DNA of 64,000 bases, from positions 62,001 through 126,000 of the IMG/VR virus record IMGVR_UViG_3300025012_000035; one strand, given 5' to 3'. A model generated the notes under the pieces. It was not told where the DNA came from and did no database searches. It was given only the letters and a program-made list of their open reading frames with translations. Of the stretch, positions 23,980 through 31,604 are shown piece by piece (within the stretch, counting starts at the first letter, position 1; each line of letters opens with the position of its first letter). The stretch comes from a virus. The translations under genes and the position numbers were made by a program.

Positions 23980-24177
23980 ATGAATTATATTGATGATATA
24001 ATTAATGAAATAAAAGAAGAAGAAAAACAAAGAGAAATAAAACGTAAAGAAATCATCGAAAATGGTTGCCCACATACTAATAAAATAAAACGTATTGCTA
24101 CTATATCTAAAAAAGAATTTTTAGAATGTGATATATGTTATAAGCAATTTTATTTAAATGGAGATGAAATAAAGTAA
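23980..24177 (+). CDS. small zinc-finger-like protein, 65 aa
   Basis: I take ATG 23980, 8 bases after AAAGGAG, not the GTG two codons upstream. A charged N-terminal helix (residues 1-25), then NGCPHTNKIKR and LECDICYKQF, giving C-x-H...CxxC, a small CHCC zinc ribbon. Probably nucleic acid binding. Not assigned. Confidence 0.7.
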   Translation: MNYIDDIINEIKEEEKQREIKRKEIIENGCPHTNKIKRIATISKKEFLECDICYKQFYLNGDEIK

Positions 24178-24201
24178 AATCATTAAATAGGAGAATAAAA
24201 T

Positions 24202-24516
24202 ATGGATAAATTATTTGTTGAATGTATTAATAAAAGTGAAAATGTAGAAAGTTTCTTAGTATGGAATCTAATAAATTGTATTAAAGATACTAAATATATT
24301 GAATTTACTATAGGAGAAATATATGAATTAGTATTTTGGGATACAATGTTAAGAGATTATATTATTAGTATGCCTACTATGCAATTAGTATTTATTAAGT
24401 ATGGTGATAATGTTGTCAATTTAATGATTGAATATTTAAAACAATCAAAGAAGGATTATAATTTAAGAAATGAAGAAGATAAGGAAGTATTGAAGGTTAT
24501 TTTAGATAATTTATAA
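24202..24516 (+). CDS. helical protein, 104 aa
   Basis: ATG after AGGAG. Acidic helical protein with IGEIYELVFWDTMLRDYI at about residues 32-50. Not recognised. Confidence 0.75.
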   Translation: MDKLFVECINKSENVESFLVWNLINCIKDTKYIEFTIGEIYELVFWDTMLRDYIISMPTMQLVFIKYGDNVVNLMIEYLKQSKKDYNLRNEEDKEVLKVILDNL

Positions 24517-24575
24517 ATTAATTAATATAAAAGTAATTCATTTGGTTAAAATTATAACAAAAGGAGAAAATTATA

Positions 24576-25244
24576 ATGCCATACGACAAAGATGTAAATA
24601 TTAAATTAGAAGATGTAAATAATTCAAGAAATATATGTTTTTCAATGCCAATAGATTATTTATGGAAAAGATTATCAGAAGATGATTTACTTGAAATTAC
24701 AATGAATTTAGTAAGTAGTGGATTTTTAACAAAAACACTTAAAAAGTTAATTGATGCACCTGCATTAGATAGTAGTATATTTTCATCAACAGATAAATGT
24801 ATTATTGAATTTAAAGAGGTGTTAATTAATCTAATTGATGAATTGAAAGAAAGTTATATTCAAGATTTAGAAATATCTGAGATGAAAAGATGGTGGAGTG
24901 TGGGAAGATCCATTGAAAGAATTGTAGAAATTATATTCCCTGAAAAGAAAATTAGATACTCATTTAATCCTCAAGAAGATGGATTTTATATTATTGATGA
25001 AAGTAATAGTGATAAAGTATTAAATATTAATTTAATTGACTTAACATGTAGTATTAATAATGAAAAGGTTAATGGTAAAGATGGAAGTAGTTATTTTTAT
25101 AATATTGCTAGAAAATTAGAATTAATTACTAGGGAAAGGGAAAAATATTTAGATAATTGGATTAAGGATAGAGATGAAAATAAAGAATTGAAAAATAAAA
25201 TTAAAGAGTTAGAGGATAGGTTATGTAGGTATGAAAAAATTTAA
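24576..25244 (+). CDS. hypothetical protein, 222 aa, C-terminal coiled coil
   Basis: ATG after AAAGGAG. Residues 1-110 are helical with FSMPIDYLWKRLSEDDLLEI; 110-180 alternate strands (IRYSFNPQEDGFYIIDES); about 185-222 form a coiled coil (KELKNKIKELEDRL). A multi-domain soluble protein; not recognised. It is followed by the long repeat-bearing gap 25245-25503. Confidence 0.75.
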   Translation: MPYDKDVNIKLEDVNNSRNICFSMPIDYLWKRLSEDDLLEITMNLVSSGFLTKTLKKLIDAPALDSSIFSSTDKCIIEFKEVLINLIDELKESYIQDLEISEMKRWWSVGRSIERIVEIIFPEKKIRYSFNPQEDGFYIIDESNSDKVLNINLIDLTCSINNEKVNGKDGSSYFYNIARKLELITREREKYLDNWIKDRDENKELKNKIKELEDRLCRYEKI

Positions 25245-25252
25245 TTACATAT

Positions 25253-25295
25253 ACTACATATAGTATTACAAATAATTAGTGCATACTACATATAG
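25253..25295. repeat. 12+20 bp intergenic element, copy 3 (direct arms)
   Basis: ACTACATATAGT at 25253-25264 and, 20 bases later, ACTACATATAG at 25285-25295 in the same orientation. The spacing equals the inverted copies, but the second arm is flipped. AAAATCATGATAAAAG and TTTTATTCAAACTTTT follow. Because a direct arrangement cannot form the same RNA stem, this copy favours protein-binding half-sites. Confidence 0.6.
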
Positions 25296-25370
25296 ATATA
25301 AAATCATGATAAAAGACAGATTTTATTCAAACTTTTTTCATAGGTTATAAAAATTATAAAAAAAGTGCTT

Positions 25371-25396
25371 TAAAAGCCTTATATTATAAGGGTTTG
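25371..25396. repeat. AAGGGTTT repeat copy in a long leader
   Basis: AAAAGCCTTATATTATAAGG then GTTTGC: AAGCCTT and AAGGGTTT with a weakened stem. It stands 100 bases before the gene at 25504, and a second TTTTATTCAAATTTT leader lies at about 25473. The gap 25245-25503 (259 bases) holds only these repeats. Confidence 0.5.
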
Positions 25397-25503
25397 CAAG
25401 TCATAATTTAATAAATATTGATATTTGGCAAAATTACCTTAATTTTATCATATTGTGATCAAATAGGACTTTTATTCAAATTTTATAAAGGAGTAATGTT
25501 TAT

Positions 25504-25704
25504 ATGAATATTAATAATATAGTTAAAGATATTAAATATCTAATTTTTAAACTTAATTGTGCAGAAGAAGATCAAAGTTGGAGTTTAGTTATAGATGTAA
25601 AAGTAGATTTAGAAATGTTGGTTGATAGAATTAATAAAGATAATAATAAAGATAATAATAAAAATATTAAATTAGGATTGAAATATCCAAATAATTTTTC
25701 TTAA
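25504..25704 (+). CDS. small acidic helical protein, 66 aa
   Basis: ATG after AAAGGAG. Helical; an Asp-Asn-Asn-Lys repeat (INKDNNKDNNKNIK) near residues 48-58 comes from a GATAATAATAAA-type tandem repeat and could vary in length. Function unknown. Confidence 0.7.
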   Translation: MNINNIVKDIKYLIFKLNCAEEDQSWSLVIDVKVDLEMLVDRINKDNNKDNNKNIKLGLKYPNNFS

Positions 25705-25714
25705 AGGAGAAATA

Positions 25715-25912
25715 ATGAAAATTAAATATTATTGTGGATTAAGTTTAGATTTAAATCAAGAAAGAGAGTGTGAAGGTCAAGGAGCAATAGAATTAGACGA
25801 AGATGATACAATAGAATATCAAGAAGGATTTTTTAGTATGAGATGCCCTTCTTGCAATAGAGAAATTTATCAATCAGATGATCATTTTGAAATAATTATT
25901 GAAGGAGAATAA
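25715..25912 (+). CDS. zinc-ribbon protein, 65 aa
   Basis: ATG after AAAGGAG. A first Cys pair is spread (YYCG..., ECEGQG), the second is MRCPSCNREIY at about residues 44-54. Acidic overall. A compact ribbon protein ahead of the communication region. Confidence 0.7.
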   Translation: MKIKYYCGLSLDLNQERECEGQGAIELDEDDTIEYQEGFFSMRCPSCNREIYQSDDHFEIIIEGE

Positions 25913-25918
25913 ACAAAC

Positions 25919-26341
25919 ATGACAACTAAACTACTATTAGAATTTGCATTTGTAATTTTTATATTGCAAGCGATGAAAATTAAATCATATTTTACACCAT
26001 TAGAAATAAGACAGCAAAAATATGATAATGGAAGATTCGAATTAGATAAATTATTAGGAAAAACAATGACAAATAGATTAGTTATAATATGTTCGGTAGT
26101 ATTTACTATAATTTACATATCATTTTATCTAGTCGGATTTAAACTATTTATAGGAACAAAATTAATAGTATTCCCAATATTTTTAACCATAACATCTATA
26201 TATGGATTAATTGATACTATATTGGACGTTAATAAAGATAAATTGACAGAAAATATAATGAATAGAATATCACAACCAGTAAATACTGCATATTTAATTT
26301 ACTTTGTGTGGTATGTTTTGAAGTATGATTCGGTTATTTAA
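25919..26341 (+). CDS. membrane protein, 140 aa, about four TM segments
   Basis: ATG after GAAGGAG. Hydrophobic stretches at about residues 2-20, 50-72, 78-100 and 118-136; between the first two is a polar loop (PLEIRQQKYDNGRFELDKLLG). It begins a block of membrane proteins that leads to the AgrC-like receptor, and may be functionally linked to it. Not recognised. Confidence 0.75.
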   Translation: MTTKLLLEFAFVIFILQAMKIKSYFTPLEIRQQKYDNGRFELDKLLGKTMTNRLVIICSVVFTIIYISFYLVGFKLFIGTKLIVFPIFLTITSIYGLIDTILDVNKDKLTENIMNRISQPVNTAYLIYFVWYVLKYDSVI

Positions 26342-26379
26342 GGAGTATAAAAAGTAAAAATAAAAAGGAGAAAATAAAT

Positions 26380-26598
26380 ATGAACGAATATTCGTATTCA
26401 GTTACAAATAATAAACAAATTGCACCAGTGTTTGATTGTTGTCCTGTTTGTAGAGAAGAGGATGATGTATTAATTGCATATGAAAGTTGGAATTTAAATT
26501 TTTGGTGTAATATATGTGGATTTAATGGTTCTATTGAATATGTTAAACCTGAAGAATGGGAACCAAATGTTAAAGCAGTTAGTGTTCGTAGTTTTTAG
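26380..26598 (+). CDS. zinc-ribbon protein, 72 aa
   Basis: ATG after AAAGGAG. CCPVCREEDD at about residues 22-31 and FWCNICGFNGSIEY at about 47-60 form a classic ribbon (CxxC-x21-CxxC). Sits between two membrane protein genes. Function unknown. Confidence 0.75.
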   Translation: MNEYSYSVTNNKQIAPVFDCCPVCREEDDVLIAYESWNLNFWCNICGFNGSIEYVKPEEWEPNVKAVSVRSF

Positions 26599-26673
26599 TT
26601 TAGTAAATTTATAATACAAATATAAAATATAATATAAATTAAAATATACAGGAAGGAGTTATCACAACTTAAT

Positions 26674-27330
26674 ATGATTGAAACTTGGGGAATGTTATTT
26701 CTAATTATATTTATTAGAAATAAATTTATACAAAAATTAGAAAGGAATGGAGTGTATTTATGGAAACAATATAATATTAATCTTATCTTTAAGAATTGGT
26801 CATTCTATCCTCCAATTATTCTTTTAGTTTTATATTTAATTCTTGAAGTAATGATGTTAAATAATATCATATGGTTTTTAGAATATTCTACAATAATTAA
26901 ACAATTAACACTCTTAAGTTTTCTAGGTTTAGTTATTGAATATAATTTATATGATTCATATTTTGAAAAATATAAAGAAAATGGATTAAAAGCATTTTTA
27001 ACATCTCCATTTATATTTGCAATGATTAGTTTATGTATAGGATTGATTTTAAATTATATCGCAGTATTCAGCAATAATGGACATATGCCATTATTTATCT
27101 CGTTTTCATATGCAACAGGATATGCTGACATTCAAGAATTAACAAAAGATACTTTTTATATATTAGGAGACCATACGAGTAAGATGATATTTTTATGTGA
27201 TACAATAGATCTATTTGGATTTTCAAATTTATCAATAGGTGATTTATTCGTAATATTATGTATGACAACAATTCTTTATTGTTCGGTAAAGCAAACAAAT
27301 ATAAAAAATAATAATATTAAAAAAACTTAA
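26674..27330 (+). CDS. DUF5317-like membrane protein, 218 aa
   Basis: Five or six hydrophobic segments. The C-terminal third has NNGHMPLFISFSYATG, then FYILGDHTSKMIFLCDTIDL and NLSIGDLFVI, matching by eye the DUF5317 pattern (N-G-x-M-P, then a luminal loop, then I-S-I-G-D at the start of the last helix). DUF5317 proteins are common in clostridia and of unknown function. The nearest good ribosome site, GGAAGGAG, is 15 bases before the ATG, rather far. It lies just upstream of the promoter for the AgrC-like gene. Confidence 0.6.
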   Translation: MIETWGMLFLIIFIRNKFIQKLERNGVYLWKQYNINLIFKNWSFYPPIILLVLYLILEVMMLNNIIWFLEYSTIIKQLTLLSFLGLVIEYNLYDSYFEKYKENGLKAFLTSPFIFAMISLCIGLILNYIAVFSNNGHMPLFISFSYATGYADIQELTKDTFYILGDHTSKMIFLCDTIDLFGFSNLSIGDLFVILCMTTILYCSVKQTNIKNNNIKKT

Positions 27331-27349
27331 AGAAATATAAAAATAATTG

Positions 27350-27378
27350 TTGACAACTTCTTTCCACTGTAGTATTAT
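27350..27378 (+). promoter_or_regulatory. sigma-A promoter of the receptor-AgrD operon
   Basis: TTGACA at 27350-27355, 17-base spacer, TATTAT at 27373-27378, overlapping TATAAT at 27376-27381. It reads into the receptor gene, AgrD and possibly the MazF-type gene. In classical agr loci a response regulator activates this promoter; none is encoded here. Confidence 0.8.
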
Positions 27379-27422
27379 AATAGTATAAATGATACCACAT
27401 GAACAAGGAGTTGAATTTATTA

Positions 27423-28304
27423 ATGAATAGTATTTGTAGAAGATTGGAAGACATTTTAGTTTCACCTTTTACATGGGGAATTACAAGTTTTTTAATATGG
27501 TATTGGTTAGGCTATACAGACGCAATATTAGATACAATATTTACAACTATACCAGAAACGTCTTTAAATGTTATTGCAATATTAATCTTATTAAAGAAAA
27601 GAAAATTAATTGACATGTACTTCTTAAAAGAAAGTATTAATAACGTAATGATACCTACAATCCCAACATCAATAATATGCGACACACTACAATATATTTT
27701 CCATGTTGATCAATATTTAAATTTTATACTCACTGAATTCATATTATGTGCATTTGTAATTTATCTAATTATAAAAAATAATGTTCGTAAAGAAGAAATT
27801 AACATAGTAAAAATAATAACTTATGTTGTATTAGTGGATTTTACAATGATTTTTCTAATAGATGGATTTTACACACTAATTGTTACTCTAGTATTAAATA
27901 AAACAATGATAGAAATAAATAGCAATATATGGCTGACGATTACACTTTCTCTTATACCACGAATACTACAAATTCTTCTATTAATACTGTATTTATATAA
28001 GAATAGCTTCCAAGAAAAAATTAGTTATATTGATATTATTTTTAAAAATAGAGTATTGAGTTTTTCAACAATGATATTTTTTATGACAATTCTTTTTAGT
28101 GGAATTATATTTACAGGATTCTTAGCAGTAACTAATTTATTAAAACAATATGAATTATTAATGCAAATATTAACAATTGTTTTAGTTTTGATATTGCCAA
28201 GTATTTTGGTTTCATCATATATTATCTCAGTTTGCGATTTAATGAATAAGAACATTAGATTGCAAAAAGAGAAAGAAGATTTATATGGTGATGATATTAT
28301 ATAA
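27423..28304 (+). CDS. AgrC-like peptide receptor lacking the kinase domain, 293 aa
   Basis: Six to seven hydrophobic helices between residues 15 and 275, then SVCDLMNKNIRLQKEKEDLYGDDII-type ending (the last 20 residues are polar). AgrC-family receptors have this polytopic sensor followed by a linker (often ..LKKEKE..) and an HisKA/HATPase module; here the stop comes exactly at the linker and no kinase sequence follows. The next gene, 18 bases on, is AgrD, which supports the sensor role. No frameshift is needed to explain the end. ATG 27423 is preferred over an earlier ATG that lies before AAGGAG. How it signals without a kinase is unknown: partner protein, or a decoy. Identification rests on topology and neighbours. 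Confidence 0.6.
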   Translation: MNSICRRLEDILVSPFTWGITSFLIWYWLGYTDAILDTIFTTIPETSLNVIAILILLKKRKLIDMYFLKESINNVMIPTIPTSIICDTLQYIFHVDQYLNFILTEFILCAFVIYLIIKNNVRKEEINIVKIITYVVLVDFTMIFLIDGFYTLIVTLVLNKTMIEINSNIWLTITLSLIPRILQILLLILYLYKNSFQEKISYIDIIFKNRVLSFSTMIFFMTILFSGIIFTGFLAVTNLLKQYELLMQILTIVLVLILPSILVSSYIISVCDLMNKNIRLQKEKEDLYGDDII

Positions 28305-28322
28305 AGGAGGTGGAGTTTTATT

Positions 28323-28433
28323 ATGAAAAAATATGCTTATCTTGCAACTTTGATTATTGGTACAGCTAGTGCATACTCACATTTCATTTGTTCACGTTTT
28401 TTCTTTAATCAACCTAGAACACCAAAGCAGTAG
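28323..28433 (+). CDS. agrD: AgrD cyclic-lactone autoinducer precursor, 36 aa
   Basis: ATG after AAAGGAGGTGG. The peptide begins MKKYAYLATLIIGTASAY, an amphipathic leader, then has Cys 23 followed by SRFF, and ends FNQPRTPKQ. Clostridial AgrD precursors have the same plan: leader helix, Cys plus four residues that close into a thiolactone ring, and an acidic/Pro tail with Q-P-x-x-P removed by AgrB. The predicted ring is C-S-R-F-F, but the exact C-terminus needs mass spectrometry. AgrB lies 3.2 kb downstream beyond an insertion element. Short for the family (usual 40-50) but intact. Confidence 0.8.
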   Translation: MKKYAYLATLIIGTASAYSHFICSRFFFNQPRTPKQ

Positions 28434-28454
28434 TTGTAAAACTACATAGGTAAG

Positions 28455-28490
28455 GTAAGTGGAGATTTGTTTTACTCCACTTACAAAATT
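28455..28490 (+). terminator. 10-bp hairpin after agrD
   Basis: GTAAGTGGAG at 28455-28464 and CTCCACTTAC at 28475-28484 pair perfectly around a 10-base loop, followed by AAAATTAAAA. No T run is present, so it may act as an mRNA stabiliser or pause rather than as a strong terminator. Confidence 0.5.
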
Positions 28491-28567
28491 AAAATATAAT
28501 TTTTGTTCTAAGTTATTATGAAGTAACATACATATAAAATATAATAATAAATAAGGAGTTGTTATCA

Positions 28568-29437
28568 ATGTTGTTGTTAAAAAAGAAAGAAATACCTGTA
28601 ATTAGTGAAAAATTGTTGAAGGAATTGTCCTATAATACCATGAAAGCGATGGGAGATTTAAATACCACGCAATTTATTAAAGTAATGAGAATGACAGATC
28701 CAACACCAGTATTAAATATATTGAAAAAGAAAATCGTAGAATTGCCAGATAGAAATTTACTTAGAAGAATTGCGGATAATAGTAATGGTGAAGTAAGTTA
28801 TAAATTACTATATAATCTGTGTGGTTACAGTGAATCTGATCCAGAAGAAGATCGTAGTTGGATGAATTTTGTTCCAAAGCGTGGTGAAATTTATAACGTA
28901 GATTTGGGAAAATTTGGAATAGACAGTGAGCAACAGGGTAGACGGCCATTTTTGGTAGTTTCTAACAATAAAGGTAATACTTATAGTGGTATCGTGGTAG
29001 GGTTGCCGATTACAAAAATTAAAAAAGGGATGAAAAAAATACATGTTCCAATTGGTAAAGAATTTGGTTTGGAATTTGACAGTTTTGCATTATGTGAAAA
29101 TATAGATTCCATAAGTAAGAGAAGATTTTTTTATAATGGTGGGATTCCATATAAAATTACTAAATTACCTGATTTCAAGATGAAAGAAATCCAAATATCA
29201 TTAGGATTTGAACTAGGTTTCGAGGAATTATATTTTGATGAAGATAGAATATTCAAACTTATCGAACATATTCGATTGTTACAAGCTATGAATAATAAAA
29301 AATCACCAAATTTTATTGAAATCATAAATCAAAAAATGAATGAATTAATTGAATATTGTAGTATGCATGGCAAAAATCTAAAAATGGTTATGCAAGAGTA
29401 TGACAGAATTAATGGTTATGTAAGTCAGGTAGTTTAA
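28568..29437 (+). CDS. MazF/PemK-type protein with long N- and C-terminal extensions, 289 aa
   Basis: Residues 104-190 carry the MazF core: RGEIYNVDLGKFGIDSEQQG, RRPFLVVSNNKGN, VVGLPITKIKKG, then CENIDSISKRR. MazF toxins are single-strand RNA endonucleases of about 115 residues. This one has about 100 extra residues in front, whose end (LLRRIADNSNGEVSYKLLYN then LCGY) recalls the last helices of XRE-type regulators, and about 90 helical residues behind. No separate antitoxin gene is adjacent, so the N-terminus may act as built-in control. ATG 28568 follows AAGGAG; a TTG three codons upstream is less likely. Its place inside the agr module is notable. Confidence 0.75.
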   Translation: MLLLKKKEIPVISEKLLKELSYNTMKAMGDLNTTQFIKVMRMTDPTPVLNILKKKIVELPDRNLLRRIADNSNGEVSYKLLYNLCGYSESDPEEDRSWMNFVPKRGEIYNVDLGKFGIDSEQQGRRPFLVVSNNKGNTYSGIVVGLPITKIKKGMKKIHVPIGKEFGLEFDSFALCENIDSISKRRFFYNGGIPYKITKLPDFKMKEIQISLGFELGFEELYFDEDRIFKLIEHIRLLQAMNNKKSPNFIEIINQKMNELIEYCSMHGKNLKMVMQEYDRINGYVSQVV

Positions 29438-29551
29438 TGTTTAAATTAAATATAAAAATAAAAATAAAAGGAGAAAATAATAATTCATAAAAACATTGAT
29501 AAATATGTTCAAAAATGTTGCAATATACTCATATTAAAAAGAGGTGAGTAT

Positions 29552-29747
29552 ATGCCGAATTATAAACCACAAAATTTTGCTAAAATGTTAGGTGTATCTG
29601 TAAAAAACACTTCAAAGATGGGACAGAGAATGTAATTTTAAATCATTTAGAATTCCAAGTAATAGAAGATATTACACAGATGAACATTTAAAAGTATTTA
29701 ATGAAAGGAGAAAGGGAATATACTCAAAGGATTTAAAACAGAATTAA
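29552..29747 (+). pseudogene. IS607-type serine recombinase remnant (HTH only, frameshifted)
   Basis: The frame YKPQNFAKMLGVSVK matches the N-terminal MerR-like helix-turn-helix of IS607 TnpA, which continues ...TLQRWDRECNFKSFRIPSNR then RYYTDEHLKVF only if one A is dropped from the run of six As at 29602-29607. As written it stops at TAA 29633. The catalytic serine resolvase domain is missing altogether; sequence runs straight into tnpB. So it cannot move the element. Confidence 0.7.
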
Positions 29748-30898
29748 GAATAACTGAAAAGCATATTTCTAAAATTCATCAATCTATTGGAATTTGTCGT
29801 TATTTATATAATACTTATTTGGCTAAAAATAAAGAATTATATGAATTATACAAAGAAGGTAAAATAGATAAAAAACAAGCATTTATGAGTGCATATGATT
29901 TTGATAAGTATATAAATAATGAAGTAAAAATTCTTGATGAATTTAAATGGATTAATAATTGTGGTTCTAAAGCAAGAAAGAAAGCAATTATAAATGCTGA
30001 GATGGCATATAAAAGATTCTTTAAATGGCAATCTAAGTTTCCTAAATTTAAGAAAAAGAAAAATCAAGATGTAAAAATTTACTTTCCTAAAAATAATAAA
30101 ACTGATTGGACTATTGAACGTCACAGAATTAAAATACCAAGTTTAGGGTTTGTTGAATTAAAAGAAAAAGGTTATATTCCTACGAATTCAAAAGTGGTTA
30201 GTGGTACTGTTTCAATGAAAGCAGGAAGATATTATGTTTCTGTATTATGTGATATTGTAGATCGTAATAATTATTCTGATAGTAAAAATGAAGGAATTGG
30301 TGTTGATTTAGGAATTAAAGATTTAGCGATTGTTAGTAATATTGACAAACCATTTGAAAATATTAATAAAAGTATAGTGATTAGAAAATTAAAAAAGAAA
30401 CTTAATAGATTACAAAGAAAAGTATCAAGAAAATATGAAACGAACAAAGATGGTAAGAAGTTTATTAAAACTAATAATATAATTAAATTGGAATCTCAAA
30501 TTAGAGTTATTCATCAAAAGATATCTAATATTCGTTTAAACTATATTCATAATATTACTAATACTCTAGTGAAATCCAAGCCAGAGTACATTACTATTGA
30601 AGATTTAAACGTAAGGGGCATGATGAAGAATAGGCATTTATCAAAATCAATTCAAGAACAATGTTTTTATGAATTTAGAAGACAATTAACTTATAAATGT
30701 TTATGGAATAATATTGAACTTAGAGTTGTTGATAGATTTTATCCTTCTAGTAAATTATGTTCTGAATGTGGTGGAATTAATAAAAATTTGAAACTTTCGG
30801 ATAGAGAATATATTTGTGTTGAATGTGGGGTTGTAATTGATCGTGATAAAAATTCTAGTATTAATTTAAAGAATGCTAAAGAATATAAAATTGCTTAA
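29720..30898 (+). CDS. tnpB: TnpB RNA-guided nuclease (IS607/IS605 type), 392 aa, apparent ATA start
   Basis: All features of active TnpB are present: RuvC D at about 196 (GVDLGIKDLAIV), E at about 294 (YITIEDLNVRGMM), a zinc finger CSECG...CVECG, and the last D at about 376 (DRDKNSSINL). Homology extends upstream of the first usual start (TTG 29819) through LKGFKTELRITEKHISKIHQ, to an ATA at 29720 where the family has ATG. So translation may start at AUA or the N-terminus is lost. TnpB cuts DNA guided by RNA from the element's 3' end. Its partner recombinase is dead, so it may survive by element retention or have been co-opted. Confidence 0.88.
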   Translation: MLKGFKTELRITEKHISKIHQSIGICRYLYNTYLAKNKELYELYKEGKIDKKQAFMSAYDFDKYINNEVKILDEFKWINNCGSKARKKAIINAEMAYKRFFKWQSKFPKFKKKKNQDVKIYFPKNNKTDWTIERHRIKIPSLGFVELKEKGYIPTNSKVVSGTVSMKAGRYYVSVLCDIVDRNNYSDSKNEGIGVDLGIKDLAIVSNIDKPFENINKSIVIRKLKKKLNRLQRKVSRKYETNKDGKKFIKTNNIIKLESQIRVIHQKISNIRLNYIHNITNTLVKSKPEYITIEDLNVRGMMKNRHLSKSIQEQCFYEFRRQLTYKCLWNNIELRVVDRFYPSSKLCSECGGINKNLKLSDREYICVECGVVIDRDKNSSINLKNAKEYKIA

Positions 30899-30899
30899 A

Positions 30900-31010
30900 G
30901 TAAATTATCAAATAAAAAGAAAGGTGAAATGCTACGAAGATATAATATGATAATTTACTATGTAGGGTGGGCTACATCCGAATTTACGCTTGCGGAGTGT
31001 TACATCAAAT
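30900..31010 (+). ncRNA. predicted omega-RNA region of first TnpB
   Basis: Known TnpB elements make a guide RNA from the 3' end of tnpB and the element right end. Here GTAAATTATCA (30900-30910) pairs with TGATAATTTAC (30948-30958), and then a GC-rich stretch with GTAGGGTGGGCTACATCCG and CGCTTGCGGAG follows. Scaffold and guide boundaries cannot be set without mapping the right end. Confidence 0.45.
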
Positions 31011-31064
31011 GTGAGTAGTATTAGTAATAATATAAAAACAGACACAATGAAACAAGAATTATCT

Positions 31065-31102
31065 AAAATATAGAGAATGAGTACATTTGTCTATATTTTT
31101 AG
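31065..31102 (+). terminator. intrinsic terminator-like hairpin
   Basis: AAAATATAGA at 31065-31074 and TCTATATTTT at 31090-31099 are exact complements followed by TTAG. It lies between the insertion element and the 160-aa gene and would stop read-through from tnpB. Confidence 0.6.
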
Positions 31103-31121
31103 TAGCAGATGATTGATTGAT

Positions 31122-31604
31122 ATGTTTAGTAAAAAAAACTTACTACAGCTAGAAAAATATCGTGATGAATATGCATTGGAATTTCAACCATTTGAATCAA
31201 CAAATACACTATTATTACAATTTAGTCAATACGAAACATGGATAATCGAATACTATGAAGAAAAACAAAGAAAATTAAATAAATTGTATAATGAAAAAAC
31301 AGAAACAGAAAAAACTCTTAAATCTATACCATTGGATGAAAAAAGAGTAAGAAAAAGATTAACATCTAAAATAAATAAAATTAATGAATCAATAAAAAAA
31401 TCAAGACCTTATTGTATACTTCATCAAAATAAAAAAAGAGATACTGATAAGTTTCATACACAAAGATGGGTAACGAATTTATATCATGCATTAGATTCAA
31501 TTGTCAATCATAAAGGGATTATGGTGAATCTAAATGGTTCACCAAATACATACAATAAAAATAAAATAAATAATATAGAAAGGAGAAATAATGTTAATTG
31601 TTAA
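31122..31604 (+). CDS. charged helical protein coupled to AgrB, 160 aa
   Basis: The frame opens at TTG 31113; ATG 31122 is more usual, but neither has a clear ribosome binding site, so the true 5' end may have been removed by the upstream insertion. Basic, helical, with coiled-coil potential (about residues 45-95), then RPYCILHQNKKRDTDKFHT and a polar end. Its stop overlaps the AgrB start by 7 bases, so the two are translationally coupled. It could be the missing cytoplasmic partner of the kinase-less receptor; that is only an inference. Confidence 0.6.
   Translation: MFSKKNLLQLEKYRDEYALEFQPFESTNTLLLQFSQYETWIIEYYEEKQRKLNKLYNEKTETEKTLKSIPLDEKRVRKRLTSKINKINESIKKSRPYCILHQNKKRDTDKFHTQRWVTNLYHALDSIVNHKGIMVNLNGSPNTYNKNKINNIERRNNVNC

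Larger units (their letters stand above)
29520..31010 (+). mobile_element. IS607-like element with dead TnpA remnant and intact TnpB
   Basis: A remnant of an IS607-type MerR-HTH recombinase (29552-29747) lies directly upstream of an intact tnpB (29720-30898), then a structured 3' end with GTAAATTATCA/TGATAATTTAC and a GC-rich hairpin region to about 31010. IS607 elements leave no reliable terminal repeats, so both ends are estimates. It separates the MazF-type gene from the AgrB operon and may have split a once continuous agr locus. Confidence 0.6.
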
